A DNA stretch of 64,000 nucleotides from Massilia pinisoli (GTDB lineage: Bacteria > Pseudomonadota > Gammaproteobacteria > Burkholderiales > Burkholderiaceae_D). The DNA lies in assembly GCF_024753285.1 (NCBI RefSeq), contig NZ_JANUGW010000004.1, positions 310,001-374,000 on the forward strand, given 5' to 3'. The position numbers and the translations under genes were made by a program. The notes beneath the pieces are model-generated. The model had not been told where the DNA came from. It made no database searches and saw only the letters and a list, made by a program, of their open reading frames with translations. Shown piece after piece: positions 29,591 to 42,177 of this stretch (positions within the stretch are counted from its first letter, which is position 1; each line of letters starts with the position of its first letter).

Positions 29591-30724
29591 TTACCAGGAC
29601 AGGTCCACGCCGAGGAAGTCGGCGACGCCGTCGCCGGCCGCGGCGGCGGCCGGACGGCGCGCCGCGAGCACGGCCTGCTCGAAACCGTCGGGCGTATCGA
29701 CGGTCACGTGCTCCACGCGGTAGCGCCATGTGCGCACGGCAGCGAACGGGCGGAACAGGCCCAGGGTCAACAGGGTCAGCAGCACGTTCACGACTTGCAG
29801 GCGCAGATACGGCCAAAACTGCATCGCGCACGTGATGCGCACGCCGGGGAAGCTCGTCGCGGACCACGCCCGGTTGTTCAGGCGCACCACGATGTAGGGG
29901 CCGGGCAGCAGCAGGGCAATATAGAAGATCGCCATGCCGATAATGAAAGGCAGGGTCGTCCCGAAGTCCGTCGCTTTCTTGCCGCCCGCCAGGATTGCAG
30001 CCACGATGCCGACCACGATGGAAAGCACGATCACGCCCAGCCACATCAGCAAGGCGATCAGGTAGGGCTTGGCCAGATTCATCATGCCGAGCGGGAACGT
30101 GGCTTGCTGGTCGCCGACCATCAGATGCTTGTGCTGGTAGGTTCGCATCGCGCCGTGGATCAGCGGCCAGGCCAGGTAGAGCAGGAAGACGGCGCCGGCC
30201 CACGGGTTCTTGGGATTCAACGCCAGCAGGGCACCGGGCAGCACGAAGATCGCCACCGGCACGAGATACACGAGATACGCTCGCGTGACGCTGCCCGAAA
30301 AGCCGAACGGCAACCCGCGGTAGACCGTGTTCGACAGCCGGAAGCGCAGCGCCGAGCGCATCATGAAGGGCACGCCGATCAGCAGCAGCGCTATCGTGAC
30401 CATGCCTGCATTCAGCGAAAAGCCGAACGCATAGTGATAGGCGGCCAGCACGACCACCGCGAGGATGCGGCCGCGCAGGATCGCTTTCGGGTCGCCGCGG
30501 AAGTCGAAGCCGGCGCCCGCCAGCTGGGTGTTCCGGTAAAAATATTGCAGCCGCCGGGTCTTGGCCCAGGCCGAGTAGATGCCCAGCGTGGCAACCGTCA
30601 GCAGCAGGTTGACGATCCAGATGCGGAAGTATTCGGCCCCGCTGCCCGAAAACGTCAGGCCGTGCGACGTCTCCGCGGCGACGGTGGGCGGGAGGATGGT
30701 GGTGCTGTCGTCGGTATCGTGCAT
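29591..30724 (-). CDS. YjgN-like (DUF898) inner-membrane protein
   Basis: A 377-residue polytopic protein. The repeated motif (GSGAEYFRIWIVNLLLTVATLGIYSAWAKTRRLQYFYRNT, read in shorter pieces) is the hallmark of DUF898, and a second copy appears near residues 295-345 (VVNVLLTLLTLGLFRPFAAVR). About seven to eight membrane segments are visible. ATG 30724 was chosen because the upstream open part lacks similarity. Its function is unknown. It is co-directional with the M48 peptidase 10 bp downstream and divergent from pyrG. Confidence 0.85.
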   Translation of the reverse strand: MHDTDDSTTILPPTVAAETSHGLTFSGSGAEYFRIWIVNLLLTVATLGIYSAWAKTRRLQYFYRNTQLAGAGFDFRGDPKAILRGRILAVVVLAAYHYAFGFSLNAGMVTIALLLIGVPFMMRSALRFRLSNTVYRGLPFGFSGSVTRAYLVYLVPVAIFVLPGALLALNPKNPWAGAVFLLYLAWPLIHGAMRTYQHKHLMVGDQQATFPLGMMNLAKPYLIALLMWLGVIVLSIVVGIVAAILAGGKKATDFGTTLPFIIGMAIFYIALLLPGPYIVVRLNNRAWSATSFPGVRITCAMQFWPYLRLQVVNVLLTLLTLGLFRPFAAVRTWRYRVEHVTVDTPDGFEQAVLAARRPAAAAAGDGVADFLGVDLSW

Positions 30725-30810
30725 GGCAAGATTTATTGACGTGGAAGAAAGAATGTCAGTGTATCCACACTTTGGCATCTTTGACAATTCCTGCAAGAAA
30801 ATTTTTCTGA

Positions 30811-33461
<2,651 letters not shown>

Positions 33462-33465
33462 TATT

Positions 33466-33506
33466 CGGGGTCAGAGCCCGAATTACGCATGTGGGCTCTG
33501 ACCCCG
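33466..33506. repeat. GGGGTCAGAGCCC inverted repeat between kdsA and eno
   Basis: CGGGGTCAGAGCCC and GGGCTCTGACCCCG are perfect inverted arms around a 13-nt spacer. This motif type occurs as dispersed REP-like palindromes in many proteobacteria. Here it could also stop or stabilise the pyrG-kdsA transcript. Confidence 0.7.
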
Positions 33507-33573
33507 ACTGACTAACGACGGCGCGCCCTGCGGCTTCGCGCGCCTGTATCGATTCTTACTTTCTGGAGATTAA

Positions 33574-34866
<1,293 letters not shown>

Positions 34867-34880
34867 TCGAGTAGTATTCG

Positions 34881-34908
34881 ATACGGGTCCGGTGCGCCGG
34901 GCCCGTAT
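34881..34908 (+). terminator. Stem-loop between eno and ftsB (attenuator-like)
   Basis: ATACGGGTCCGG and CCGGGCCCGTAT form a 12-bp stem (one G-U wobble) with a TGCG loop. No strong T-run follows, so it is either a weak terminator or an mRNA-stabilising hairpin between a highly expressed gene and ftsB. Confidence 0.5.
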
Positions 34909-34934
34909 TGTCATCCCGCCCAGCCGTTTCCACC

Positions 34935-35285
34935 ATGCGCCTCATCACCCTTGCCCTGGCAGCCCTGCTGCTGCTGATCCAGTATCCCCTGTGGCTGGGG
35001 AAGGGCGGCTGGCTCACCGTGGCCGACCTGGAATCCCAGGTGGCGGCCACGCGCGCCAAGACCGAACAGCTGAAGGCGCGCAACGCCAAGCTCGAATCGG
35101 AAGTGCGCGACCTGAAGGACGGCCTCGGCGCCGTCGAGGAACGCGCGCGCTACGAACTGGGCATGATCAAGTCGAACGAGATCTTCGTGCAGGTATTGCG
35201 CAAGGACGAGAAGCCGGCCGTCATGATGACGGAACCGCCCCCGCCGCCCGCGACTAAGGTCAAGAAAGACGGGCGCAAGGATTGA
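34935..35285 (+). CDS. ftsB: Cell-division protein FtsB
   Basis: A 116-residue bitopic divisome protein that pairs with FtsL and FtsQ. A single membrane segment (about residues 3-20, [18 protein letters not shown]) is followed by a coiled coil (about 28-75: [22 protein letters not shown] and on), and then the conserved [19 protein letters not shown]. The C-terminal Pro-rich/Lys-rich tail is variable. ATG 34935 was chosen over an upstream in-frame TTG. It is placed after eno as usual. Confidence 0.92.
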   Translation: MRLITLALAALLLLIQYPLWLGKGGWLTVADLESQVAATRAKTEQLKARNAKLESEVRDLKDGLGAVEERARYELGMIKSNEIFVQVLRKDEKPAVMMTEPPPPPATKVKKDGRKD

Positions 35286-35289
35286 TGCC

Positions 35290-35568
35290 GTGACCGCCGC
35301 AGAGTCTTCCCCGCCGGCGCTCGACACGCTCGAAGGCGTCGCCGGCTACCTCGCCGCCGCGTTCGACGCCGGCGACCCGGACACCATGACGCAGGCGCTG
35401 GCGCTCGTCGCGCGCGCCGCGGGCCTCGCGCCGCTGGCCGCCGCGGCCGGCCTGCCGCGCGCCGAACTGGCCGCCGCGCTCGAGGCCGGGGAAATCGGCC
35501 TCGATGCGCTGTTGTCCATCATGAAGGTCATCGATCTGCACCGTCCGGCGGACGGGGGGCTGAACTAA
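35290..35568 (+). CDS. Orphan antidote-like HTH protein (addiction-module antidote family)
   Basis: A 92-residue protein with GTG start (AAGGA about 9 nt upstream), 4 nt after ftsB. Its layout (VAGYLAAAFDAGDPDTMTQAL, then VARAAGLAPLAAAAGL, PRAELAAALEAGEIGLDALLSIMKVI) matches the HigA-related family of probable addiction-module antidotes that contains a lambda-repressor HTH. No RelE/HigB-type toxin gene lies on either side, so it is an orphan or has been recruited as a regulator. Assignment is by pattern only. Confidence 0.6.
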   Translation: MTAAESSPPALDTLEGVAGYLAAAFDAGDPDTMTQALALVARAAGLAPLAAAAGLPRAELAAALEAGEIGLDALLSIMKVIDLHRPADGGLN

Positions 35569-35616
35569 GTCAATGTCACCCGATTCGTGTACCAACACGC
35601 AGCCGTTACGTATCAC

Positions 35617-35667
35617 CGCGTGGAGTCATTGAGTCCGGGGGACTCAATGACGAGCCGTCCACCCTAC
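35617..35667. repeat. GTAGGGTGGAC repeat, copy C (right half, interrupted)
   Basis: Only the right arm is present (CGCGTGGA ... GAGCCGTCCACCCTAC). Its inner loop is filled by a perfect 11-bp hairpin, TCATTGAGTCC-ggg-GGACTCAATGA (35626-35650), where copy B has just a few bases. The 5' half is absent. Confidence 0.65.
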
Positions 35668-35731
35668 CAATTTGCGTCCGCCCGCGTCCACTGCCGCTGA
35701 CTGAAAGCAGCCGCGCACGCCGGCGGCCGCT

Positions 35732-36157
35732 TCAGGCCGCCGCGGCCGCCGCGGCCGGCAGCGCGTAACCCGGTTCCAGCAGGCCGGCGATCGGTTCGCC
35801 TTCCACGACGACGATCTCGCCGATGCTTTGCGCGCGCGCCACGATGCGGTCGCCGTTCGCGATGTGGCTGCCGACGAGGGCGATCGGCCGGTTCGCATAC
35901 GTCGACGCATGACCGGCGCCCGACACGATCACGCTCTCGCTGCCGTCCGGGTAGCGCACCCGGTCACCGACGCAGGCGATGCGGTAGTCGTCGGCCGGTT
36001 CGCCTTGCTCCCCGAGCACGACTTCGCCCCCGCGGCGGGTGCGCGAGCCAATCGTCGCAATGGGATAGCGGGCGATGACTTTGCGAGGCGAGGCGGCGTC
36101 GTGGCCGGCGGCTGTGTTGGCGAGGCTGTCTGCATCAATGGCACGTACTGATTTCAT
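35732..36157 (-). CDS. PAAR-domain protein (type VI secretion spike-tip type), orphan
   Basis: A 141-residue protein. The segment from IGSRTRRGGEVVLGEQ through YRIACVGDRVRYPDG and RPIALVGSHIANGDRIVA fits the PAAR repeat layout (VGD-x-V, IALVGS, NGDRIV). PAAR proteins cap VgrG spikes of T6SS and often carry effectors; here there is no effector extension, only an Ala-rich tail. No vgrG or tss gene is nearby. ATG 36157 has GGAGA upstream. It lies upstream-adjacent to dps on the same strand with about 250 bp of noncoding DNA. Confidence 0.65.
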   Translation of the reverse strand: MKSVRAIDADSLANTAAGHDAASPRKVIARYPIATIGSRTRRGGEVVLGEQGEPADDYRIACVGDRVRYPDGSESVIVSGAGHASTYANRPIALVGSHIANGDRIVARAQSIGEIVVVEGEPIAGLLEPGYALPAAAAAAA

Positions 36158-36361
36158 CCGGTTCTCCAATAGTTGTAAAACGGGACGCGAAAAAGCGACA
36201 CATTCCCGATAACAAGTGCACGGGTTCGTACACTGGAGGCCATTGAAACGCGGCGTTGATTTATGCCAATTGATGACGCGCAAATCGGTCCCGGCAGTCA
36301 TCCGGAATCAGGGGATTCCGACAGGGGCGGCGGTTAACTTCCGATCAGCAATAAAGAGGAT

Positions 36362-36394
36362 GCCGCATCGGCCCAAGCGGTGGGGCGATGCGGC
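36362..36394 (-). terminator. Candidate hairpin after dps
   Basis: GCCGCATCG and CGATGCGGC form a 9-bp stem around a 15-nt loop, about 14 bp after the dps stop. Its downstream T-run on the minus strand is poor, so termination is tentative. Confidence 0.4.
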
Positions 36395-36407
36395 AAAAAG
36401 GAAGGGA

Positions 36408-36896
36408 TCAGGCGCCCTGGCCGCCGTTCTCGAGGAACGAGCGCAGCATCCACGCATTCTTTTCGTGGATTTCCATGCGGTCGCTCAGCATGCCGGCGCT
36501 CGGCTGGTCGTTCGCGTCGTCGGCGATCTTGAACGCTTCGCGCACCGTGCGGATCAGCGCTTCCTGACCGTCGACGAGCTGGCGAATCATTTCCTGCGCG
36601 TTCGGCACGCCGGCTTCTTCCTTGATCGACGACAGTTCCACGAAGCGGGCATACGTGCCCGGCGCGAAATGGCCCAGCGCGCGGATGCGTTCCGCGATGT
36701 TGTCCAGCGCGTTCCACAGCTCCGTGTACTGCTCCATGAACATGATGTGCAGCGTCTGGAACATCGGGCCCGTCACGTTCCAGTGGAAATTGTGCGTTTT
36801 GAGGTACAGCATGTAGCTGTCCGCCAGAACGCGCGACAGCGCGGCGGCGATATTGGCGCGGTCTTCGGTGCTGATGCCGATATTGATCTTGCTCAT
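36408..36896 (-). CDS. dps: Dps, DNA-binding ferritin-like protein
   Basis: A 162-residue protein of the Dps family, forming 12-mers that oxidise iron with peroxide and protect DNA. The ferroxidase ligands are His38 (NFHWNVTG), His50, Asp65 and Glu69 (LWNALDNIAERI). The N-terminus is short, without a lysine-rich tail, so DNA binding may be weak. The gene is separate from hslO by a terminator and about 120 bp. An OxyR or stationary-phase promoter is likely but not identified. Confidence 0.93.
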   Translation of the reverse strand: MSKINIGISTEDRANIAAALSRVLADSYMLYLKTHNFHWNVTGPMFQTLHIMFMEQYTELWNALDNIAERIRALGHFAPGTYARFVELSSIKEEAGVPNAQEMIRQLVDGQEALIRTVREAFKIADDANDQPSAGMLSDRMEIHEKNAWMLRSFLENGGQGA

Positions 36897-36980
36897 CGAT
36901 TTCTCCTGTCAGTGTGTCAATGAAGACAGCTTAACAGGATGCGCCGATAGCTGCGGTTTATATTTTCAATGAAATCGATA

Positions 36981-37014
36981 GAAAACGCCGATGGCAAAAC
37001 ATAACCATCGGCGT
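36981..37014 (-). terminator. Rho-independent terminator after hslO
   Basis: ACGCCGATGG and CCATCGGCGT form a perfect 10-bp stem with a 10-nt loop. On the minus strand it is followed by TTTTC. It ends the gamma-carbonic anhydrase-hslO operon. Confidence 0.75.
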
Positions 37015-37019
37015 GTGCA

Positions 37020-37976
37020 TCAATGCTTGACGCCGGACGCCGGTGCGACAGCATCGGCCGTCGTATCGCTCGCGAACAGCTGAGCGCAGTCGACGGCGTC
37101 AAAGCCGTAGTGCTTGCCGCAGAAGTCGCAGTTGACGCCCAGTTCGCCCAGGTCGTGCAGGGCGGCCTCGACTTCCGTCTGGCCCAACGTGCGCAGCATG
37201 TTCGCGACTTTTTCCCGCGAACACGTGCAATGGAATTGCGGATAGAGCGGGTCGAACACGCGAATCGTCTCTTCCCAGAACAGGCGCCTGAGCAAGGTTT
37301 CCACGTCCGTCGAGAGCAGTTCCGACTGTTTGAGCGTCTGGCCCAGCATGACGGCGCGGTTCCACGTCTCGAGGTCTTCTTCCTCGCTCGCCTGCTTGAC
37401 CTGGCCTTCGATGGCGCTGTTGCGCGGCAGTTTTTGCAGCAGCAGGCCACGCGCGACGTGCTCGTCGGCCGCCAGCCACAGCTTCGTGTCCATCTGTTCC
37501 GAGCGCAGCATGTAGTTTTCGATCACGGTCGCGATATCGTCGCCGATCAGCGGGACGACGCCCTGGTACGGCTGCTGGCCCGGTACCTTGTCCAGCGGGT
37601 CGAGCGTGATCACGAAGCGGCCGCGGCCGTGCTGGTTCAGCAACTGGGTGGCCGTTGCATCGTCGGGCACGTCGGCGCCGTCGCGCAGCTTCGCGGTCGC
37701 GCGCATGCGTAGGTTCGCGTCGCATTCGACGACGAGCAGTTTCACGAGGCCGTCGCCGTGGATCTGCATCACGATCGAGCCGTTGAACTTGAGGTTCGCG
37801 GACAGCAGCGCCGCCGCGGCGACCATTTCGCCCAGCAAGGCGCGCACCGCCTTCGGATAGGCGTGGCGCGACTGGATCTCGCGCCACGCGTTGGAAATCT
37901 CGACGAGCTCGCCGCGGACGGCTGCGTTGTCGAAGATGAATTTCTGGAGGATGTCCTTGCTGGTTTCAGTTGTCAT
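37020..37976 (-). CDS. hslO: Hsp33, redox-regulated chaperonin
   Basis: A 318-residue holdase activated by oxidation. The C-terminal zinc-redox module has CTC (FHCTCSREK) and CDFC (NCDFCGKHY), four cysteines that release zinc on oxidation. Central features are LLSANLKFNGSIVMQIHGDG and PLIGDDIATVIENYM. It follows the gamma-carbonic anhydrase gene after a 3-nt gap, so the two are one operon, ended by a clear terminator. Confidence 0.95.
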   Translation of the reverse strand: MTTETSKDILQKFIFDNAAVRGELVEISNAWREIQSRHAYPKAVRALLGEMVAAAALLSANLKFNGSIVMQIHGDGLVKLLVVECDANLRMRATAKLRDGADVPDDATATQLLNQHGRGRFVITLDPLDKVPGQQPYQGVVPLIGDDIATVIENYMLRSEQMDTKLWLAADEHVARGLLLQKLPRNSAIEGQVKQASEEEDLETWNRAVMLGQTLKQSELLSTDVETLLRRLFWEETIRVFDPLYPQFHCTCSREKVANMLRTLGQTEVEAALHDLGELGVNCDFCGKHYGFDAVDCAQLFASDTTADAVAPASGVKH

Positions 37977-37979
37977 TCT

Positions 37980-38504
37980 TTATCCGATTTTCTTGAGCCC
38001 CGCCTTGAAGCGCTTGCCGCGTTCGACGTAGCTGGCGGCATTGCCTTGCAGGCGGAGCAGGTCGTCTTCCGTGAGCGTACGCACCACCTTGGCCGGGGCG
38101 CCCAGGATCAGCGAGTGGTCCGGGAACTCCTTGCCTTCCGTGACGACGGCGCCGGCCCCCACGAGGCAGCCGCGGCCGATCTTCGCGCCGTTCAGCACCA
38201 CGGCCTGGATACCGATCAGCGCGCCGTCGCCGACGGTGCAACCGTGTAGCATCGCCTGGTGGCCGACGGTGACGTTCTTGCCGAGCACGAGCGGGAACCC
38301 CATGTCCGTGTGCATCACGGTACCTTCCTGCACATTGCTCCCGGCGCCGATCGTGATTCGTTCGTTGTCGCCGCGGATCGTCACGCCGAACCACACCGAC
38401 GCATCCGCCTCGACCGTGACCTTGCCGATCAGGCTGGCCGTATCGGCGACGTAGGCCGATGGATCGATCTCGGGCGCATCGTCGCCCAACTGGTAAATCG
38501 CCAT
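37980..38504 (-). CDS. Gamma-class carbonic anhydrase-like protein
   Basis: A 174-residue left-handed beta-helix protein with hexapeptide repeats. Zinc ligands are expected at the His of VMHTDMG and the two His of [10 protein letters not shown], the arrangement of YrdA/CaiE-type gamma-carbonic anhydrases. Many such proteins have little activity in vitro. Start [13 protein letters not shown] is conserved. It is 3 nt upstream of hslO on the same strand. Confidence 0.9.
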   Translation of the reverse strand: MAIYQLGDDAPEIDPSAYVADTASLIGKVTVEADASVWFGVTIRGDNERITIGAGSNVQEGTVMHTDMGFPLVLGKNVTVGHQAMLHGCTVGDGALIGIQAVVLNGAKIGRGCLVGAGAVVTEGKEFPDHSLILGAPAKVVRTLTEDDLLRLQGNAASYVERGKRFKAGLKKIG

Positions 38505-38671
38505 GGAGTGCTCGCGGAAGGTTGAGATGGCGGTATTTTACGCCCTCGCGCCCGCCGTCGCGTCCACCGTCGCCGGCAAGCAGGGCAGATGGGGCCCGCC
38601 AGCGGAAAAACAAGCTTCGTGCTTATAATGCGAACGGTCGTACTAATTTTAATCTCCAGACAGGAACCGCC

Positions 38672-39547
38672 ATGACACCGTCCCGCTCCGAATTCCTCAC
38701 CATCCGCGGCCTGCGCACCCACGTCCGCCACTGGGGCCGCGAGGGCGCGCCCAAGTTGTTCATGGCACATGGCTGGATGGATATGTCGGCCTCGTTCCAG
38801 TTCGTCGTCGACGCGTTGCAGGGCGACTGGCACGTGATCGCCCACGACTGGCGCGGCTTCGGCCTGACCGAGCGCTCCGGCAACGACACGTACTGGTTCC
38901 CCGACTATTTCGCCGACCTGGAAGCGATCGTCGACCATTACTCGCCGGACGCGCCCGTCAACCTGCTGGGCCACAGCATGGGCGGCAACATCGTCAGCGT
39001 GTATGCCGGCGTGCGGCCGGAACGCATCGCGAAGCTCGTCAACCTGGAAGGCTTCGGATTGCCCGCCACGCGTCCCGAACAGGCGCCCGGCCGCTACGCC
39101 AAGTGGCTGGACGAGGTGAAGGCGGCACCCACGATGCGCGGTTATGCGAGCCTGGAAGAGGTGGCGGTGCGGCTGCAGAAGACCAACCCCCGCCTGCCGG
39201 CCGAGCGCGCCGGCTTCCTCGCGCAGCACTGGGCGGCGCAGAACGGGCAGGGCGAGTGGGAGATCCTGGGCGACCCGGCGCACAAGATGCCGGGGCCGCT
39301 GCTGTACCAGATCGACGAGGTGCTCGCCTGCTGGCGCCGCATCACGGCGCCCGTGCTGTGGGTCGAGGCGGAACACACGGACATGTGGCGCTGGATGGGA
39401 CCGAAGGAAGAGGCGCGCCATGAAGTCGACCGCCGCCTGGCCCAACTGGCGAAGGTCACGCCGCGCATGATGCCGGACGCGGGACATATGCTGCATCACG
39501 ACCAGCCGGAGATGCTGGCGCGCATGATCGAGGATTTCCTGGCCTGA
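38672..39547 (+). CDS. Alpha/beta hydrolase
   Basis: A 291-residue serine hydrolase. It has the oxyanion motif FMAHGWMDMS (about residues 30-39), the nucleophile elbow GHSMGGN (Ser102), and the late His in DAGHMLHHDQPE. The lid region follows residue 125 (LPATRPEQAPGRYAKWLDEV). It resembles epoxide-hydrolase/esterase-type enzymes without clear substrate. ATG 38672 follows a ribosome site (CAGGAA). The gene is followed by repeat D. Confidence 0.88.
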   Translation: MTPSRSEFLTIRGLRTHVRHWGREGAPKLFMAHGWMDMSASFQFVVDALQGDWHVIAHDWRGFGLTERSGNDTYWFPDYFADLEAIVDHYSPDAPVNLLGHSMGGNIVSVYAGVRPERIAKLVNLEGFGLPATRPEQAPGRYAKWLDEVKAAPTMRGYASLEEVAVRLQKTNPRLPAERAGFLAQHWAAQNGQGEWEILGDPAHKMPGPLLYQIDEVLACWRRITAPVLWVEAEHTDMWRWMGPKEEARHEVDRRLAQLAKVTPRMMPDAGHMLHHDQPEMLARMIEDFLA

Positions 39548-39561
39548 TACGTGGCCTGTCG

Positions 39562-39592
39562 GTAGGGTGGACGGCTTTGCCGTCCACCCTAC
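39562..39592. repeat. GTAGGGTGGAC repeat, copy D (short perfect hairpin)
   Basis: GTAGGGTGGACGGC, TTT and GCCGTCCACCCTAC form a 14-bp perfect hairpin of 31 bp. This is the family reduced to its two ends, lying between a hydrolase gene and the PHP phosphatase gene. Confidence 0.85.
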
Positions 39593-39667
39593 CTCGACCG
39601 CGCATCTGTCCGAGTTGAACCGCGTACAATGGATGTTCGTATAGATTATTTGCGTCCGGACTCCACC

Positions 39668-40498
39668 ATGAAAGTCGACCTCCACTGCCACTCCAACGTC
39701 TCCGACGGCGTGCTCGCTCCGGCCGCCGTGGCCACGTATGCCCGCAAGGGCGGCGTCGACGTGTGGGCACTGACGGACCACGACGAGCTCAAAGGCATCA
39801 AGGCCGCGCGCGCAAAAGCCGAGGAGCTGGGCATGCGTTTCGTGTCCGGCGTGGAAATCTCCGTGACGTGGGCCGGCGCGACCGTGCACCTCGTCGGCCT
39901 GCGCATCGACGAAGACAATCCCACGTTGCTGCAAGGCCTCGCCGCCACGCGCAACGGGCGTGACGCGCGCGGGCGCGAGATCGCCGCGCAGCTGGACAAG
40001 GCCGGCATCCCGAACGCCTATGAAGGCGCGCTGAAATACGTCGGCAACCCCGACCTGCTGTCGCGCACCCACTTCGCGCGCTACCTGTGCGAGACGGGCG
40101 CCTGCTCCACGACGTCCGACGTGTTCCGGCGCTTCCTCACGGAAGGCAAGCCGGGCTACGTGCCGCACCGCTGGGCCACCTTGGCCGATGCGATGGGCTG
40201 GATCCGCGCCGCCGGCGGCATCCCCGTGATCGCGCATCCGGGCCGCTACCGCTTCGACGCGACGGCAGAGGGCGCGCTGTTCGACGAGTTCAAGCAGCTG
40301 GGCGGCAATGCGATCGAAGTCGTCACGGGCAGCCACACGCCGGACCAGTACGCCACGTATGCCGAGGTGGCGCGCCGCTACGGCTTCCTTGCGTCGCGCG
40401 GGACGGATTTTCACGCGCCGGGGGAGTCGCGCGTGGAGTTCGACCGGTTGCCGCAGTTGCCGGCCGGGGTGACGCCGGTCTGGCATGACTGGTTTTGA
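39668..40498 (+). CDS. rnm: PHP-domain phosphatase (3',5'-nucleoside bisphosphate / RNase AM type)
   Basis: A 276-residue PHP protein of the YciV/TrpH group, which trims 5' ends of RNA and hydrolyses nucleoside bisphosphates. PHP metal motifs: HCHSNVSDG (His6, His8, Asp13), LTDHDE (near 36-41), SGVEIS (near 62), IAHPGRY (near 190) and GTDFHAP (near 252-258). The start MKVDLHCHSN is conserved. It precedes htpX and the yciO-like gene in the familiar neighbourhood of trpS. Confidence 0.88.
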   Translation: MKVDLHCHSNVSDGVLAPAAVATYARKGGVDVWALTDHDELKGIKAARAKAEELGMRFVSGVEISVTWAGATVHLVGLRIDEDNPTLLQGLAATRNGRDARGREIAAQLDKAGIPNAYEGALKYVGNPDLLSRTHFARYLCETGACSTTSDVFRRFLTEGKPGYVPHRWATLADAMGWIRAAGGIPVIAHPGRYRFDATAEGALFDEFKQLGGNAIEVVTGSHTPDQYATYAEVARRYGFLASRGTDFHAPGESRVEFDRLPQLPAGVTPVWHDWF

Positions 40499-40550
40499 AC
40501 GCTTGAACTTTCGGCATTCCGGCCTTATCTTGTCGGACTAATATTGAACC

Positions 40551-40594
40551 GTAGGGTGGGCGCGTCGGCGCAATGCAAACACGCGTGCCCACGC
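40551..40594. repeat. GTAGGGTGGAC repeat, copy E (diverged left part)
   Basis: GTAGGGTGGGCGCGT begins the element and ACGCGTGCCCAC closes an inner hairpin. The right end CCACCCTAC is missing. It sits directly before htpX and overlaps an alternative, weaker htpX start. Confidence 0.5.
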
Positions 40595-40614
40595 AACAGG
40601 AGATCCGTTCCAAC

Positions 40615-41514
40615 ATGAAGCGCATACTGCTGTTCCTCGCCACCAACCTCGCCGTCGTGTTGGTGCTGTCGATCGTGCTGAACGTCCTCGGCGTCGGCCG
40701 GGCCGTCGGCGTGCGCGGCATCAACGTCGGGGCATTGCTCGTGTTCTCGCTCGTCGTCGGCTTCACGGGCGCCATCGTGTCGCTGTTGATGAGCAAGCCG
40801 ATGGCCAAGTGGTCGACCGGCGCCCGCGTCATCGAGCAGCCGGGTAACGATTCGGAAGCGTGGCTCCTCCGCGTCGTAGGCAACCTCGCGCAGCGCGCCG
40901 GCATCGCCATGCCGGAAGTGGCCGTGTACGACGGCGAGCCGAATGCGTTCGCCACCGGCGCGTTTAAAAATTCCGCACTGGTCGCCGTGTCGACGGGCCT
41001 GCTTGCGAACATGAACCGCGAGGAAGTGGAGGCCGTGCTGGGCCACGAGATCGCGCACGTGGCGAACGGTGACATGGTGACGCTCACGTTGATCCAGGGC
41101 GTCGTCAACACGTTCGTCGTGTTCCTCGCGCGCGTCGTCGGCTTCTTCGTCGACAGCGTCGTGCTCCGCCGCGGGAACGACGAGCGCGGGCCCGGCATCG
41201 GCTACGGGATCACCGTGTTCGTGTGCGAGATCCTGTTCGGCCTTGTCGCGTCGATGATCGTCGCGTGGTTCTCGCGCCAGCGCGAATTCCGCGCCGACGC
41301 CGGCTCCGCGCAGCTGCTGGGCAGCCCGCTGCCGATGCAGCATGCGCTCGCGCGCCTGGGCGGCCTGCAGCCGGGCGCGCTGCCGCAGTCGATGGCGGCG
41401 TCCGGCATTTCCGGCCACGGCAGCGGCTGGGGCGCGCTGTTCGCATCGCACCCGCCGATGGAAGAACGCATCGCGGCACTCCAGGCCCTGCGCCAGACGG
41501 GATTCGCGCGATGA
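40615..41514 (+). CDS. htpX: HtpX, membrane zinc metalloprotease
   Basis: A 299-residue M48 protease that degrades misfolded inner-membrane proteins. Membrane segments are at about 4-26, 38-58, 155-180 and 193-215. The zinc motif is HEIAH with His144, Glu145 and His148, and the third ligand is Glu of [13 protein letters not shown] 40615 was chosen because AGGAG precedes it and [11 protein letters not shown] is the family start. It overlaps the yciO-like gene by 4 nt (ATGA). Confidence 0.94.
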   Translation: MKRILLFLATNLAVVLVLSIVLNVLGVGRAVGVRGINVGALLVFSLVVGFTGAIVSLLMSKPMAKWSTGARVIEQPGNDSEAWLLRVVGNLAQRAGIAMPEVAVYDGEPNAFATGAFKNSALVAVSTGLLANMNREEVEAVLGHEIAHVANGDMVTLTLIQGVVNTFVVFLARVVGFFVDSVVLRRGNDERGPGIGYGITVFVCEILFGLVASMIVAWFSRQREFRADAGSAQLLGSPLPMQHALARLGGLQPGALPQSMAASGISGHGSGWGALFASHPPMEERIAALQALRQTGFAR

Positions 41515-42134
41515 CCCAGTACTTCGAAGTCCATCCGCAAAATCCGCAGGCGCGGCTGATCCGCCAGGCCGCGCAGATCATCCAGGCCGGCGGCATCGTC
41601 GCCGCGCCCACCGATTCCGCGTATGCGCTCGTGTGCCGCCTCGACGACAAGGCCGCCGTCGAAAAGCTGCGGCGCATCCGCGGCGTCGACGAGAAGCACC
41701 ACCTCACCTTGCTCGTGCGCGACCTGTCCGAGATCGCCACGTATGCCCGCGTCGACAACCGCCAGTACCGGCAACTGAAGGCCGTCACGCCGGGGCCGTA
41801 CACGGTGATCCTGGAAGCGACGAAGGAAGTGCCGCGCCGCCTGTCGCACCCGTCGCGCAAGACGATCGGCATCCGGGTGCCGGAAAACGCGATCCTCCTG
41901 GCGCTGCTCGATGAGCTGGGCGAGCCGCTGATCGGCACCACGTTGCAGCTGCCGGGGGACGACCAGATGCTGTCCGACCCGGACGAGGTGCGCGACCGCC
42001 TCGACCGCCAGATCGAACTCGTGATCGACGGCGGCGCCGGCACGCTGGAGCCCACGACGATCGTCGACCTCACCGGCCCCGACGCGGAACTCGTGCGCGC
42101 GGGCCGCGGCGACCCGGCCGCCTTCGGCCTGTAG
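41511..42134 (+). CDS. YciO/TsaC-family threonylcarbamoyl-AMP synthase-like protein
   Basis: A 207-residue protein of the Sua5/YciO/YrdC fold. Conserved blocks are [14 protein letters not shown] (about residues 27-40), [32 protein letters not shown] and TIGIRVP. Members either make the threonylcarbamoyl-adenylate needed for tRNA t6A or have a related unknown role (YciO). The 4-nt overlap with htpX and the position next to the PHP gene and trpS fit the YciO neighbourhood. Confidence 0.88.
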   Translation: MTQYFEVHPQNPQARLIRQAAQIIQAGGIVAAPTDSAYALVCRLDDKAAVEKLRRIRGVDEKHHLTLLVRDLSEIATYARVDNRQYRQLKAVTPGPYTVILEATKEVPRRLSHPSRKTIGIRVPENAILLALLDELGEPLIGTTLQLPGDDQMLSDPDEVRDRLDRQIELVIDGGAGTLEPTTIVDLTGPDAELVRAGRGDPAAFGL

Positions 42135-42177
42135 GGCGCCGCCGGTCCGGTCGCGCGCTCTGATAGAATCGCAGTTT

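Noticed and set aside
35290..35568. Complete toxin-antitoxin module
   Set aside because: No toxin-like gene on either side; the neighbours are ftsB and an intergenic repeat.
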